Positions 11,191 to 21,879 of a DNA stretch of 64,000 nt are shown piece after piece. Location: positions 108,373,254-108,437,253 of the forward strand of contig JAKGHH010000002.1 in the NCBI GenBank assembly GCA_022828595.1. Reading direction: 5' to 3'. Position numbers and translations under genes: made by a program. The notes under the pieces are model-generated. The model searched no databases. It was not told the origin of the DNA and saw only the letters and a program-made list of their open reading frames with translations. This DNA comes from Nelumbo lutea. Lineage: Eukaryota; Streptophyta; Magnoliopsida; Proteales; Nelumbonaceae. Every line of letters begins with the position of its first letter. Within the stretch, counting starts at the first letter, position 1.

Positions 11191-11210
11191 CGTGGCCACT
11201 TTGGAGGGTT

Positions 11211-13173
11211 CTACTCTTCGTGTTCTAGCTTGTGGACTGAAGTCTTTCCTGCTATTGTGGAACAACCCGCGACAACCGACCTGCCGGAGATCGTATAGAT
11301 TATCCCGTGAACTGGTCTTTCCTCAGGCATTTGTCTCTGTTCACTTGGCCTATTGCTGGACTCGGGAACATCTTTCTTTTGCTCCCCTCGCTGATCTGTT
11401 TGGCCTTTATTATTTTTCTGTACAAAGTTTCTTAGGTACCCGCGATGGATGAGATCTTCAATCTCGTCACGGAGGTTTTTATAGATTTTGGTGCTATGAT
11501 CGTGGTCTCTGTGAAAATGACAACATACATTTTTATTTCTACGGATCGGGTCGCATCTTAACTGAGGTGGCCACTTCACAAAGGAAGCGTACTTGATTGC
11601 CATGAGAATTTACCCTCGCTTCGCGTTGAGGGGTGTGAAGCTCATTCTTTCAACTGGGGGAGCTTGGGGATGAAAATCTGAATTGTTCCCTCCCATGGTG
11701 GGGGACTTGCTTTTCTTTCTCTTGCCGCCACCATTGTTCGAGTTGTTGTCCTCCCTCTTTCTTTTTTCTGCTAGGGCTTCAATCCGTTGGTTCATCTCTT
11801 CCTCGGTCCTGATGAACTGATCGGTGAGCTTCAAGAATTTTGTGATGTCTTTGGGTTTGTTCGCCACCACATGCCACTTGAATTCACTGTGAATGATCCC
11901 TTTTTTTGCTGTCACGAGTCTCATGGCCAGGTCTAAGTCCGGGATTAGTAGGCAAGTGTCATTGAAGCATTTGATGTAGCTTTGGATTGGCTCACCTTCC
12001 CTCTGGACTATACTAAGAAGGCTTTCTTGCAACCTCGGGCACTTCTTACTAGTGATGAAGTGCGAGGTGAACAACTGTACGAGTTGCGCCCAACTTTTAA
12101 CTATCCCGGGTGCAATGTTTCTATACCAAGTACGGGCCACCCCTTTGAAGGTCGTGGAGAAGGCAATGCACATGCAGCCTTCATCAGCCCCAGCGAGATG
12201 CATATGGGACTGAAAGGAATCTATGTTGTCATTTGGGTCAAAAGACCCATCATATTTGTTCGGGGGGGACCCTGAAGTTCATTGGCATTAGGGAGGCCAG
12301 GAGCTCGAGGGATAGTGGAGAGGATACAGAGAGGAGGGGAGTGGTTTTTGTGACTCCCGAGCTTAGCTCCATTTGACCTTTAGGCTGCTCAGGTCGGCTA
12401 GATCACGCGAGCTGGCCGTGGTTTATCGCCCGGGGTGCTCCAGCATGCCTCCTTTCACGCTGCTCGATTGGTTCCGTAGCAGTGCTGCTGACCTCCGCAC
12501 TGTCAGATGGTGCTTTGGTCAGAAGTGATTCGGACTTTCGGCTACTATGGACTGAAATGTCTTCCTTGGAGTCCTCAGCTAAGACCTCGAACCGGTTTGC
12601 TGCGAGAGTGCCTTTAGACCGTGAAGGTTGAGGTGGACTGATTCTAGTGGGCCGAGTATCTCTCGACCTTCTTACTTGTTGAGAAATGGGAGGGACTTGT
12701 CTTTCTCTCCTACCGTGAGATGAGACCTGGGAGGTCTCTCCCCGACCAGGACAGCTGCTTTGGCGGCGAGGCTTGCTCGAGGTGATTGGACACAGAGGTG
12801 GTGTAGGTTGCTAGTTCTGTTGCAGCGGTGGGAACTGCCGCTAGTACATGTGGTGTAGAACTTGTTGTTGGAACTGTTGGAACTGTTGGACCTACTGCAT
12901 TTGGGCTTGAATAGCCCATACGCAGTATACCAGGTCGCTTAGTTGGTTTTGTTCTACTCTAGGGGGAACTATGGATGGTTCAATAGAGGTTGCACCCACT
13001 ACAAGGGGGAGTGGGGCATTCAGAGGCTCAATTGGTTGAGGTACAGCAGGTGCAAGGATCCCACCCGCGGGGAGCAGGATGGTGAACTGGCCTACACAGA
13101 CAGTTAGGAACTGAGGTTGCCCCCCGGAGATGTTTGCTTCTCTGTGTTGTCCGACGTTGCTGGAAGAAGCCAA
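11211..13173 (-). pseudogene. gag, frameshifted
   Basis: The N-terminus from ATG 13173 (MASSSNVGQHREAN) is Pro/Thr-rich and low in conservation. The retrotransposon gag domain (PF03732-like) lies at 12275-11770: DPNDNIDSFQSHM, GVARTWYRNI, QLFTSHF and REGEPIQSYIKCFN. A homopolymer of seven G on + (12262-12268) shifts the frame just before the conserved start of this domain. The C-terminal part 11603-11211 has CCHFHRDHDHST and EIEDLIHRGYLRNFV, a degenerate zinc-binding segment whose last Cys is missing. Several stops (about 12890, 12707) confirm decay. Confidence 0.85.
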
Positions 13174-13234
13174 GGGTTTCGTTTTGAGTTTTTAGGATTT
13201 TGGAATGGAGATAAGAAGGCTTTTAGTAAAAAGG

Positions 13235-13254
13235 TTCCCACAGACGGCGCCAAT
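13235..13254 (-). promoter_or_regulatory. Primer-binding site of the gypsy element
   Basis: On the minus strand, one to two bases after the 5' LTR end, is TTGGCGCCGTCTGTGGG. The first 9-10 bases (TGGCGCCGT) fit the 3' end of plant tRNA-Asp; the rest does not extend the match. Its position fixes the element's orientation. Confidence 0.7.
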
Positions 13255-14074
13255 TGAGGTGGCGTAATCCGGCTACTCCCTGCTGGATATGACCTGGCTA
13301 CCAGCAACGATGAGAATTGGGTTCCTGAAAGAGATGAGTCAGAGATCCCAGGGTGGCTTACCTAGCAAGGATACTCTGATGGCTAAGTTAGAGCATAGTG
13401 ATAGTAGAGAGCTTGAAGATGATAATAATGAGAGAGCTTAGAGAGTGAAGATTACACACACAACAATAATAATAGAACGTACCTTCGCCCCTAGGGGGGC
13501 GGAGTCTTTTTATACTGTGGCCCAGGTGGGTTGGTGGAACGGTCACTAGATCCCTGTTGGTGGAACGGTCACTTCCCGTCAAAACGGGGAGTTGGTGAAC
13601 TAATGTTACCGTTATAAGTACGGTCCTACGGGATACAGAGTACAAAGGTGTGTTCCTCGAGGTTGCCATGCAGAGGTCCGAATGTTACGCGACCTGCCTG
13701 TAGGATACCGGGCTGCTTGATAGCGAGCTAATTGGTAGCGAGCTTCTTGAACTCGTGCTCAGGTCCACCCCGGATAAGAATGCTGAAGTGCCCTTGGACC
13801 GGGGTGATTCATCTGTTCGGGCTAGATTTGTAATGAATTTGGTTCCGTTTGCCTGGTCGCGATCTGGTATCAGGACAATCTTAGTCTCGTAGTGCCTTTA
13901 GTTCGGGGTACTTGGCGTACCCCAGCTCGCTTTGTAGCGAGCTGGTTTATGCTAAGTTGTCACCCGTGTTGAGTCACGTCCACATGCCGATTTGATTACG
14001 TTGAGTTTTCGCTCACGCTGAGTCACTTCTACGTGTCTCCCTATCATGAGGTCAGGCCAAATTCTCCCTCATCA
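13255..14074 (-). repeat. Right LTR (5' LTR of the minus-strand element)
   Basis: 820 bp, begins TGAGGTGG (TGATGTGG in the left LTR) and ends CCTCATCA. It is collinear with 3677..4482 apart from indels, including a duplicated short segment (TTGGTGGAACGGTCACT at about 13533 and 13557). It supplies promoter and start site to gag-pol in the original element. Confidence 0.95.
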
Positions 14075-14079
14075 AGTAG

Positions 14080-15130
14080 CACTATTGCTATTACTATTAT
14101 AATTTTTATTATTAGTTATATTAATTAATAAATTAAAATACATAATTTGTTAATTTTATTAGTTAATATAAATTTTAAAATAAGATTATAAAAATGAATT
14201 CTTTTTTGATAACCATATTACTTATATTAATTATAAATAAATATTATGAACATAGTAACAATTAATTGTAGTAAGTTTACTAATACTTATAATATCTCAC
14301 TATGAATACATTTTTTAATTTATAAAATATAAATTAAATAATCTTAAATATTCTCATAATGAATACTTTATGGAAAATATAATTAAGTATAATTTACTAT
14401 TTAAATAATAAATATTTTTTAATTAGAAAAGTTATTACTTAATGGATATCAATAGTATATAAGCAACACTATTTAATAATAAGAAAACTAACAAATACAT
14501 AAATTAATATTTTTTTCTTACAAAAATTTTTAATATATCATATTAGTAGGATTTCTGATATTACTATTATTTTTATGATTACTTATATTAATTAATAAAT
14601 TAATATAATTAAATAATTAATTATACTATTTATACTACTAAATTTCTTTATAAAATTAGTTATATAAATTAATTCATTTTTACTAGCCATAGTTACTTAT
14701 ATTAATTATAATTGTATATTATTAACATAGTAACAATTAATTATGCTAGTTTTACTAATACTTCTATTATTTCACTATGAATACATTTTTAATGTATTCA
14801 AATTACAAAAAGTAATCTTAATATTCAAAATGAAATATGTTTGAATATATAATTTATTATAATTTCCTATTTAGACATACCCTACATATTTATCCACAAT
14901 ATTTTATTGATTCAACTTATTTATGTGTTATTAAAACAAATTATATATACATTAATGAAACAAGTATTATTATTTTTATGCTACTATCAAATTATATAAA
15001 ATTCAATTTCAGGTATACCAACCTTACCAATTTATTTAATCTCTGTAAGAACATGATTTTGCTTTTATTGATTGTTAATTGTTTGACCTAGCAGTTATTT
15101 TATATTATTTAGATGTAATAGGTATATCTA
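14080..15130. repeat. AT-rich direct duplication, unit about 480 bp
   Basis: The words ATTACTATTAT..TTATATTAATTAATAAATTA (about 14088 and 14566) and CATAGTAACAATTAATT..CACTATGAATACATTTTT (about 14250 and 14727) recur in the same order about 480 bp apart, so this is a two-copy tandem duplication. An 84-codon open frame at 14837 is AT-driven and not a gene. It may form the 5' part of the Helitron that follows, whose 5' end I could not place. Confidence 0.6.
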
Positions 15131-15163
15131 TATTATTGATATGTTATTTTCATGCACAGATGA

Positions 15164-16340
15164 AATGGATTTAAATGAAAGACAACGGGCCAAGGAGGCT
15201 AAAAAATTAAGAATTATTTTGATCCAACATAGAAATAGAAGAAAACAGTTTGATGCCTCTGCTACTTCTAGTCGTAGACTATCTGCTCCTAATCATAACA
15301 TTATTGGTATATATTTTGACTATTCACATTAAAAATTAGTACACTTTTTTATTTATAGAATTGAACTAATGAAATATTTTTCGATAATTTTACAAGAACA
15401 AGCTAGAAATTCTCAAAATCACAGGAACTTTATATTTGCTGAACGTAGAAAGGAAGCAAACCAAGTTTTGGAGGATGATGCACATGGAACACAAATATTA
15501 TTTACAATTTATTTAATATAACTACTTTTAATAAATTAATTACTAATTGATTAAGATATACAGGAGATGATAATAGGAGAAATGACCATTTGTCTTTAGA
15601 TGAGACAATAGATAATGTAGAAGAAAAAGGATATGGTCATTTAGCTTTAAACGATATGTTTGATGATGAAGAGGAAAATGTCATTGAGGGCACTCAAAAC
15701 AGTAAGTATTTTACAAAAATTAGATATATAGCCCATTTTAATAGTATTGATGTCCATTCAAAATATTTGAATTTTACTTTATAAGAAATATAAGAGAAAT
15801 TTGGGATTTTGGACCTCCTACTAAAGTATGTACTTACTATGGAGCAATTGTCTGGTATGAAGAAATGAATAAGAATGCAAGTAGAACTTTGACTCCCAAG
15901 TTTTCAATTTATTGCTAAGTTGGAAGAGTTAAGCTGCCATATCTACAAGAAACTCTCGGATTTTTTAAAGAGTTATTAGATTGTGAAGGACAAAACAGAT
16001 CAAACAACTTTAGAGAGAACATTAGATATTATAACTCTTTATTTGCCTTTACTTCTATGGAAGGAAAATTTGATCAAAAGATCAATGATGGTAGGGGCCC
16101 TTATGCATTTTGTTTAAATGGGCAAAACCAACACAAGATTAGATTTTTATTACCATTGCGTGGAAAATGACCAAAATTTGCACAACTCTACATATATGAT
16201 ACATCCAATGAGGTAGCAAATAGGACAAATGTAGTAAATGATAATGTGGGTTCCAATGAATTGGATAGAGAAATTGTTGAAGGGTTGTTAAATATGTTAG
16301 ATGAACATAATTCCCTTTCAAAGGTATTTAGAATGGTGTA
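15164..16340 (+). pseudogene. Helitron Rep/Hel protein, N-terminal part
   Basis: The first exon-like piece (15164-15312) reads MDLNERQRAKEAKKLR and RRKQFDASATSSRRLS, the basic start typical of plant Helitron proteins. A second piece at 15563-15703 is acidic (NDMFDDEEENVIEG). From 15785 the Helitron-like N domain follows: CTYYGAIVWYEEMN, VKLPYLQET, NFRENIRYYNSLFAFTS, GPYAFCLNGQNQHKI and PKFAQLYIYDTSNE. Stops occur at 15916 and 16168. This domain precedes Rep in Helitron transposases. Confidence 0.85.
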
Positions 16341-16439
16341 AGAAATATTTAATGTAGAAAATCTAATTCCAATTTGATTAAGACTCATTAGTAATCATTG
16401 AAAAGATGGCCCGGTAGTACAACTTACCTACTGCATTTG

Positions 16440-17471
16440 AAATTGTAGCAATTATAGTTGAAAATGGAGAAAATACGATGCACATTGAGATGTTATTATT
16501 GAAAAAAAAATCAGGTGGTCTCAGGAGAATTAATGAATTGCGTCGAAGTTTTATGGAAATGCAATATCCATTATTACTTTCATATGTAGATGATGGATTT
16601 AGAGTTGATTTATTGTTAACAAATCCTCAAAATGGACATGCAATGAAACACACAAATATAAGCATCCGTGAATATTGTGCATTTAGATTGCAAAAAAGGC
16701 ATTTTGAATGACAAACATTATTTTGATGTGGACATTTGTTCCATCAATTTGTTGTTGATGCACAAACATGTATAGAAGAGAACAGGTTGACTTATTTCAA
16801 GAACAACTAGTCAAATATTCGAGTAAAACTTTATAAGGGTATAAGAGATACAATTACCGCAGGATGCACTAATGCATCATTTGTAGGACAACACATTGTA
16901 TTGCCATTATCTTTCATTGGAGGCCTAGGATATACGGTTCAAAACTATCATGATGCAATGGCCATCTGTAGATGGGCTAGATCACCCGATCTCTTTCTCA
17001 CATTTACATGTAGTCCAAAATGGAATTAAATAAAGAGATTCGTAGAGATCATAAAAAATAAGAAAGACCAAATATTATTGCTCGCCTCTTCAAGATAAAA
17101 TTGGACCAAATGATGAGAGATTTGAAGAGGAATTTCTTACATTTGAGAATAGCCATTGCAGGTATTATAATTATTTGGTAATTCTATTCATATATATTTT
17201 GATCATATAATTTTGCTAAGTATAATAATTAAATTTATTTCTAATTTTTACAACAATTTACACCATTGAATTTCAAAAACGTGGACTCCCACATGCACAT
17301 ATTTTGTTATTCTTGCATGAAGATGATAAACTTTCAATACCAATAAAAGTTGATAAAATTATTTCAACTAAAGTTCTAGATAAGAATAAAGATCCTGAGG
17401 CATATGAAACAATGGATCATAATATGGTTAATGGTCCATGTGGAGATTTAAACCCAAATGCTCCTTGCATG
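16440..17471 (+). pseudogene. Helitron Rep endonuclease, 5' part with HUH motif
   Basis: The + strand codes for AIIVENGENTM, GLRRINELRRSFMEMQYPLLL, then (after frame breaks) GHLFHQFVVDAQT and GLGYTVQNYHDAMAICRW, SPDLFLTFTCSPKWN. After an intron-like AT stretch (17160-17255) comes FQKRGLPHAHILLFLH, containing the His-x-His metal-binding pair of the HUH nuclease. It ends ETMDHNMVNGPCGDLNPNAPCM, where the hAT element is inserted after codon position 17471. Rep nicks and joins single-stranded DNA ends in rolling-circle transposition. Confidence 0.9.
17464..17471. repeat. 8-bp target-site duplication CTTGCATG (left)
   Basis: CTTGCATG flanks the hAT element at 17464..17471 and again at 19058..19065, a perfect 8-bp duplication as expected for hAT. 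The Helitron Rep reading resumes across it. Confidence 0.95.
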
Positions 17472-19057
17472 TAGAGATTTTGGATTGGACCGGCCCGATA
17501 TGACATGGCACGACGGTTAACAGGTCATGCCAGGCCTGACACGAAAGTCCGTGCCATATTGGGCCAGGGGTTTGAGGCCCATGGGCCGGCATGGCACGAA
17601 GCATGGCCCACTAGGCCCGTAATGTGTCGCGCTCGACCCGCCTAGGAATATAGTTGTTGGGCCCCCCTCCCAAAGGAGCCCAACGGTTAGTTTCAACTTT
17701 AGGGAGGGGTTTACAGAAATATCCCCCCCCCAACAACTATAAACAGCCATATTAGGGGGTATTTCTGTATTTTGCCAATGGGGGTTGAAAAAATGATAAA
17801 AATGCCCCCCAATAGCTATATAAGAACTAGTTTATGGGGCATTTTGGGTAAAGTTATAAGTAACTTTACAATGACCAAAATACCTCTCCTAACAACTAAA
17901 TAACAGATAGTTTTTTGGGTATTTTGGGCAATTGAATTATGTTCAATTCCAATAAATAGCCCTATCCTCCACCATTCTCATCGCACCAATTCAACAATTC
18001 TCTTAATTCTCTCTCTCTCTCATACTCACACATTCTCAATTGTCTACAATCTAAGAAATTCTGATTAGCTAATTGTCTGATTCTGCATTCTCTAATTCTC
18101 AAGTCTCAACTTTATCGAAGTTTTGGCTTTCAACAAGAAAAATGCTTGCTCAACTAGCTCAAGTATCTCAATTTGGGAGGCTTAGACGTTGAAAGGCTTC
18201 AACCGTTGAAATCAAGTTGGGATTTTGAACCGGCAATCCAGATAAGTCAAATTAGATTAATTTTTATCTTTTTAGAATTAAAAAAAATGGTCAGCCTTCT
18301 CAAAACTGACCCCCAACATGTTCACCATGGATGACATTCAATCGCATCAAGGTAGTATTAGTGTTAGCACTGATGCGTTTGATGTCGATGGAAGTGAAAC
18401 TTTCACCCCCAATAGTAGTGATATTAGGGGAAAAAGGAAGGCTTCTAAGCTGAGTAGCCCGGTTTGGAAAGTTTTCAAAGTAGAGGATATTGAGGGGAAG
18501 GGAAAAAGGGTTGTTTGCCAAAAATGTAGGAAAGACTTTAGTTATTTTATTAATTTTATTCCATTTTTATATTTCATTCATCCAATTATGCAATGATCCA
18601 ATCATTGTATTTATAATTCACTAATTTGTACCATTCAAATTTAAATGAAATAAAATTCCTATTTTTCTTCCAATTTGTTATTCCATCATTCTTATTTCAA
18701 TTTGGTTAATTTTTTTTTCATTTATATATTAAATAACTTAGATTTCTCATTTCTTAATTTTTTAAATAGTTCCTAATTCCCAAAGTTCATATGAAAGTTA
18801 AATATTTTAGTTTTACAATTTTACTTAGAAAAGAAATCAAAATTAAAAAAATAACAGTGCAGCCCCGTTCGGCCTAGGCCCAAGGCCTGCCCTGTGGCTG
18901 GAGCATGGTCCAAGCCCATGGCACGGTCTGCAGCCCGGCCTGGCCCAGTCCTACATGTCGATACGGCACGGCACAAGCCCGCTTGGGCCTGGGCCGTGGG
19001 TCATGTCGAGCCGACCCCCGAAATTTCCACCAGGAAGGACAGCACTTTACACCTTTA
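17472..19057 (+). mobile_element. Ac-type hAT deletion derivative inside the Helitron
   Basis: 1586 bp between perfect 8-bp duplications. Ends are TAGAGATTT at the left and (reverse complement) TAAAGGTGT at the right, matching at 6 of 9 bases, which is typical of old hAT termini. Both subterminal regions are GC-rich with many GGCACGG/CGGCCCG-like words (about 17490-17650 and 18860-19015), as in Ac/Ds-like elements where transposase binds. The interior retains a promoter-like CT-rich region and only the first exon of a transposase; the catalytic part is gone, so it is non-autonomous. Confidence 0.9.
18318..18596 (+). pseudogene. hAT transposase N-terminus with partial BED zinc finger
   Basis: ATG 18318 opens a frame of 92 codons. 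The first about 75 residues (to about 18540) are transposase-like: an acidic, Ser/Thr-rich start (MDDIQSHQGS), a basic GKRKASK stretch and the start of a BED zinc finger, SPVWKVFKVEDIEGKGKR followed by VVCQKCRKDFS with the Cys-x2-Cys pair. The His pair and everything downstream are lost; after DFS the sequence becomes AT-rich non-coding DNA. BED fingers bind the element's subterminal repeats in hAT transposases. Confidence 0.75.
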
Positions 19058-19060
19058 CTT

Positions 19061-19620
19061 GCATGATTAATGGAAAATTCCATAAACATTATCCTAAAGA
19101 ATTTTGTAATGAGATAACATTTGATGGAAATGGTTATCCTATATATAGGAGAAGAAATCATGGACGAATTGCAATGAAGAATGGTAATATTTTGGATAAT
19201 AGATGGATTATTCCATACAATATTAATTTACTTTATCGGTTTCAAGAAGAGATTAATGTTGAATCATGCAATCGTTCAAGATCTATTAAGTAATTATTTA
19301 AGTACATTAATAAAGAACAAGATAGGGCCACTATTGTTATTAAGAAAGATGCAAAAGATAATCACTATGAAATTCGTGAGGTAAAAGAAGTTGATGAGAT
19401 CAAAACTTATTTGGATTATCGCTATATTTCAGCATCATAAGCTTGCTGGATAATGACAATTTAGTCAGGGTTTTGAATAAGTCTGATTTGGAGCACACTA
19501 AGTTTACTCAATGGATGTATGTAAATAGTATATATGATGATGCAAGGAAGTTGACATATGTTGATTTTCCTACAAAATGGGTGTGGAATAAAAACAAAAA
19601 ATAAAATTTAGACAAGAATA
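19061..19620 (+). pseudogene. Helitron Rep endonuclease, 3' part (Tyr region mutated)
   Basis: Rep sequence resumes after the hAT element: CMINGKFHKHYPKEF, FDGNGYPIYRRR, DNRWIIPYNINLLYRF and then LFKYINKEQDRAT. Helitron Rep has two active tyrosines four residues apart just here (YxxKY-type motif). The second is present (TAC at 19303..19305), but the codon in the position of the first is the stop TAA at 19291..19293. Further on are DYRYISASS and FTQWMYVNS, DFPTKWVWN. Enzyme activity is excluded by stops and the insertion. Confidence 0.85.
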
Positions 19621-19649
19621 AAGTCGGGTAAATCAATTGGGAAAATTTA

Positions 19650-21480
19650 CTATGTACACCCAATTTTAGGTGAACGATTTTATCTTAGAATGCTTTTAAA
19701 TATTGTAAGAGGTCCTAGGAGTTTTGAGAAAATCATAACAGTGAATGGAATCGTCTACACTACGAGATGATTATGAGTGGCATGAAGCTATTGAACAAGT
19801 CGGGTTGTGATCACTGATCAACAACTATGAGAAATATTTGTTATAATTCTATTATTTTGTAAGGTTTTAGACCCTAACGAGTTGTGGAATAAACATTGGG
19901 AATTGCTTTCAAACGATATATTAGATCGTCAAAGAAGAATATTATAGGACAATTCAATTAATCTATCAGATGAGCAACTAAGGAACTATGCATTACATGA
20001 AATTGAAAAGATATTAAACAAGTGTAATACTTCTCTTAGAGATTTTCCAACACTTCCATTTCTAGATATGTCTTTTCAAACTCGTGTTAAAAATAGACTA
20101 ATTCGAAATGGAATTTCTCAAGGATTGCAAACATATTCATTGAATATGGAATAAAAAATTATATTTAGAGTAATCATACAAACAATCCATACAAATTCAG
20201 AAGGATTATTTTTTGTGCATGAAAGTGGAGGTACGGGGAAAACTTATGTTTGGAAAGCAATAACTGCACAGTTAAGGTCTGAACAAAGGATTGTGTTAGC
20301 ATGTGCATCATCGAGATTTGTAATGCTTTTACTACCTAGAGGAAGAACTGGTCATTCAAAATTTAAGATTCCCCTTGAAATTAGGGACAATACATGTTCG
20401 ATTACACAAAAATCACATCTTGCTGAATTGGTCTAAGTAACTGATTTAATAATTTGTGGTGAATGTCCAATGAGTCATAAAAATGCATTTAAGGCTGTAG
20501 ATAGAACTTTCAGAGATCTTATGCATTTAAAGAATTAGTTTTCTTCTTAAAAGGTTTTTGGAGGGAAATTCATTCTTCTTGGATGAGATTTCAAACAAAT
20601 TTTACCGATTGTTAATAAAGGAACGGGGAAGCAATTGTTTCATCTACGATTAATAAATCATATCTTTGACATCATTTTGTTATTTTTCAATTAATAAATA
20701 ATATAAAGCTTTAAGTTAGACACCTAGAGAATTTGGCTGCAAATTCTTTAAATGAATTTTGTAAGTGGATAAGAGATGGTAAATTGTTTGCATTATTTTT
20801 GAATGATCAACACGAATCAAGTTGGATAAGAATACCAGAAGAATTTTTATAGTTGCAAAAAATAATCTTGTTAAGAATATTGTATCAATAGTAAATCCTG
20901 ATTTGGAATCTAGATATACAAACCACAATTATTTGATTGAAAGAACAATTTTAGTATCTACCAATGACAAGGTCGATGAAGTGAATGATTATATCTTTTC
21001 TACTATACCTAGTGATATATCTACATTTTTAAGTGCATGCACAATAAGTCCTATATCTGAATCAATTGAGAATCAAGATATTTTATACCCCATGGAGTTC
21101 TTAAATACATTAAAGTTTTTTGGAATTTCAAATCATGAACTGAACTTAAAAGTTATAATTCCAATCAATCTTCTACGAAATTTGAACCAAAGTGGTAGGT
21201 TATGCAATGGAACAAGGTTGATTGTTATTCAATTAGCAAGAAGATTAATTGAAATTGAAATAATTCTAGGAAATAATATGGGTAAAAAGGTTTTTCATTC
21301 CAAGGATAGTGATGACACCAACTAATTTGAATTGTTAATTTTTTCTTAAACGAACGCAATTTCCTATGAAGGTCTGTTTGCAATGACAATCAATAAAAGT
21401 CAAAGACAATTTTTGAATTATGTTGAAATTTACTTGCCGCAACCTGCATTTACTCATGGACAGTTATATGTGGCAATCTA
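19650..21480 (+). pseudogene. Helitron Pif1-type helicase, decayed
   Basis: The + strand gives GKIYYVHPILGERFYLRML, later GLFFVHESGGTGKTYVWKAI (the Walker A motif GGTGKT at about 20226-20243). The Walker B region survives as FILLG-stop-DFKQILPIV (about 20570-20615). A frame at 20822..21325 holds WIRIPEEF, RYTNHNYLIERTILVSTNDKVDEVND, EFLNTLKF and LKVIIPINLLRNLNQSGRLCNGTR. The final motif block ([14 protein letters not shown]-like, [15 protein letters not shown]) is at 21360-21480. This SF1 helicase unwinds DNA during rolling-circle transposition. Confidence 0.9.
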
Positions 21481-21680
21481 TCGTATAACAGACCTTCATT
21501 CCAAGGATAGTGATGATTCCAACTTATTTGAATTGTCCATTTCTTCTTAAATGAACACAATTTCCTATGAGTGTCTGTTTTGCAATGACATTCAACAAAA
21601 GTAAAGTACAAACTTTGAATTATATTGGAATTTACATGTTGCAACCTGTATTTATTCATTGATAATTATATGTGGCAATC
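21295..21680 (+). repeat. 201-bp tandem duplication of the helicase C-terminal motif
   Basis: CATTCCAAGGATAGTGATGA begins at 21296 and again at 21497. The two copies then run in parallel through TTTCCTATGA..GTCTGTTT and TTATATGTGGCAATCT (about 21465 and 21670). Both code for the last helicase motif region (…[12 protein letters not shown]), so a tandem duplication took place within or after the helicase gene. The copies have since diverged by many point changes. Confidence 0.8.
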
Positions 21681-21879
21681 TCCCATGTAATATAAAAAAA
21701 AAGGGCTTAACAATTTTGATTGAAAAAAGGACAATGAACCAAAAGGATATACACAAAACATTGTCTATCATGAAATCTTCAAAAATTTGTATTCTAGTAT
21801 ATTGATTATTAATAGTTATTTCTTACTATTTTTTACATATTTTGTGTCTAATATATTTTCTCAAATTAATGAACAAATG

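Larger units (their letters stand above)
3677..14074 (-). mobile_element. Ty3/gypsy LTR retrotransposon, Tat lineage, defective
   Basis: The element is 10.4 kb, bounded by LTRs of 806 and 820 bp that start TGATG/TGAGG and end CATCA, with perfect 5-bp flanking duplications (AGTAG). All retroviral-type genes read on the minus strand in the order gag, protease, RT, RNase H, second RNase H, integrase, so the 5' LTR is the right one. The order protease-RT-RNaseH-integrase marks Ty3/gypsy. A second, archaeal-type RNase H and a large region beyond integrase with an antisense gene are hallmarks of the plant Tat/Retand/Ogre lineage. Every gene has stops, frameshifts or deletions, so the copy is dead. 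It inserted into AT-rich repeats. Confidence 0.95.

Noticed and set aside
14837..15091. 84-codon AT-driven frame
   Set aside because: Composition is Ile/Tyr/Asn/Leu only, lies in a repeat and has no domain.
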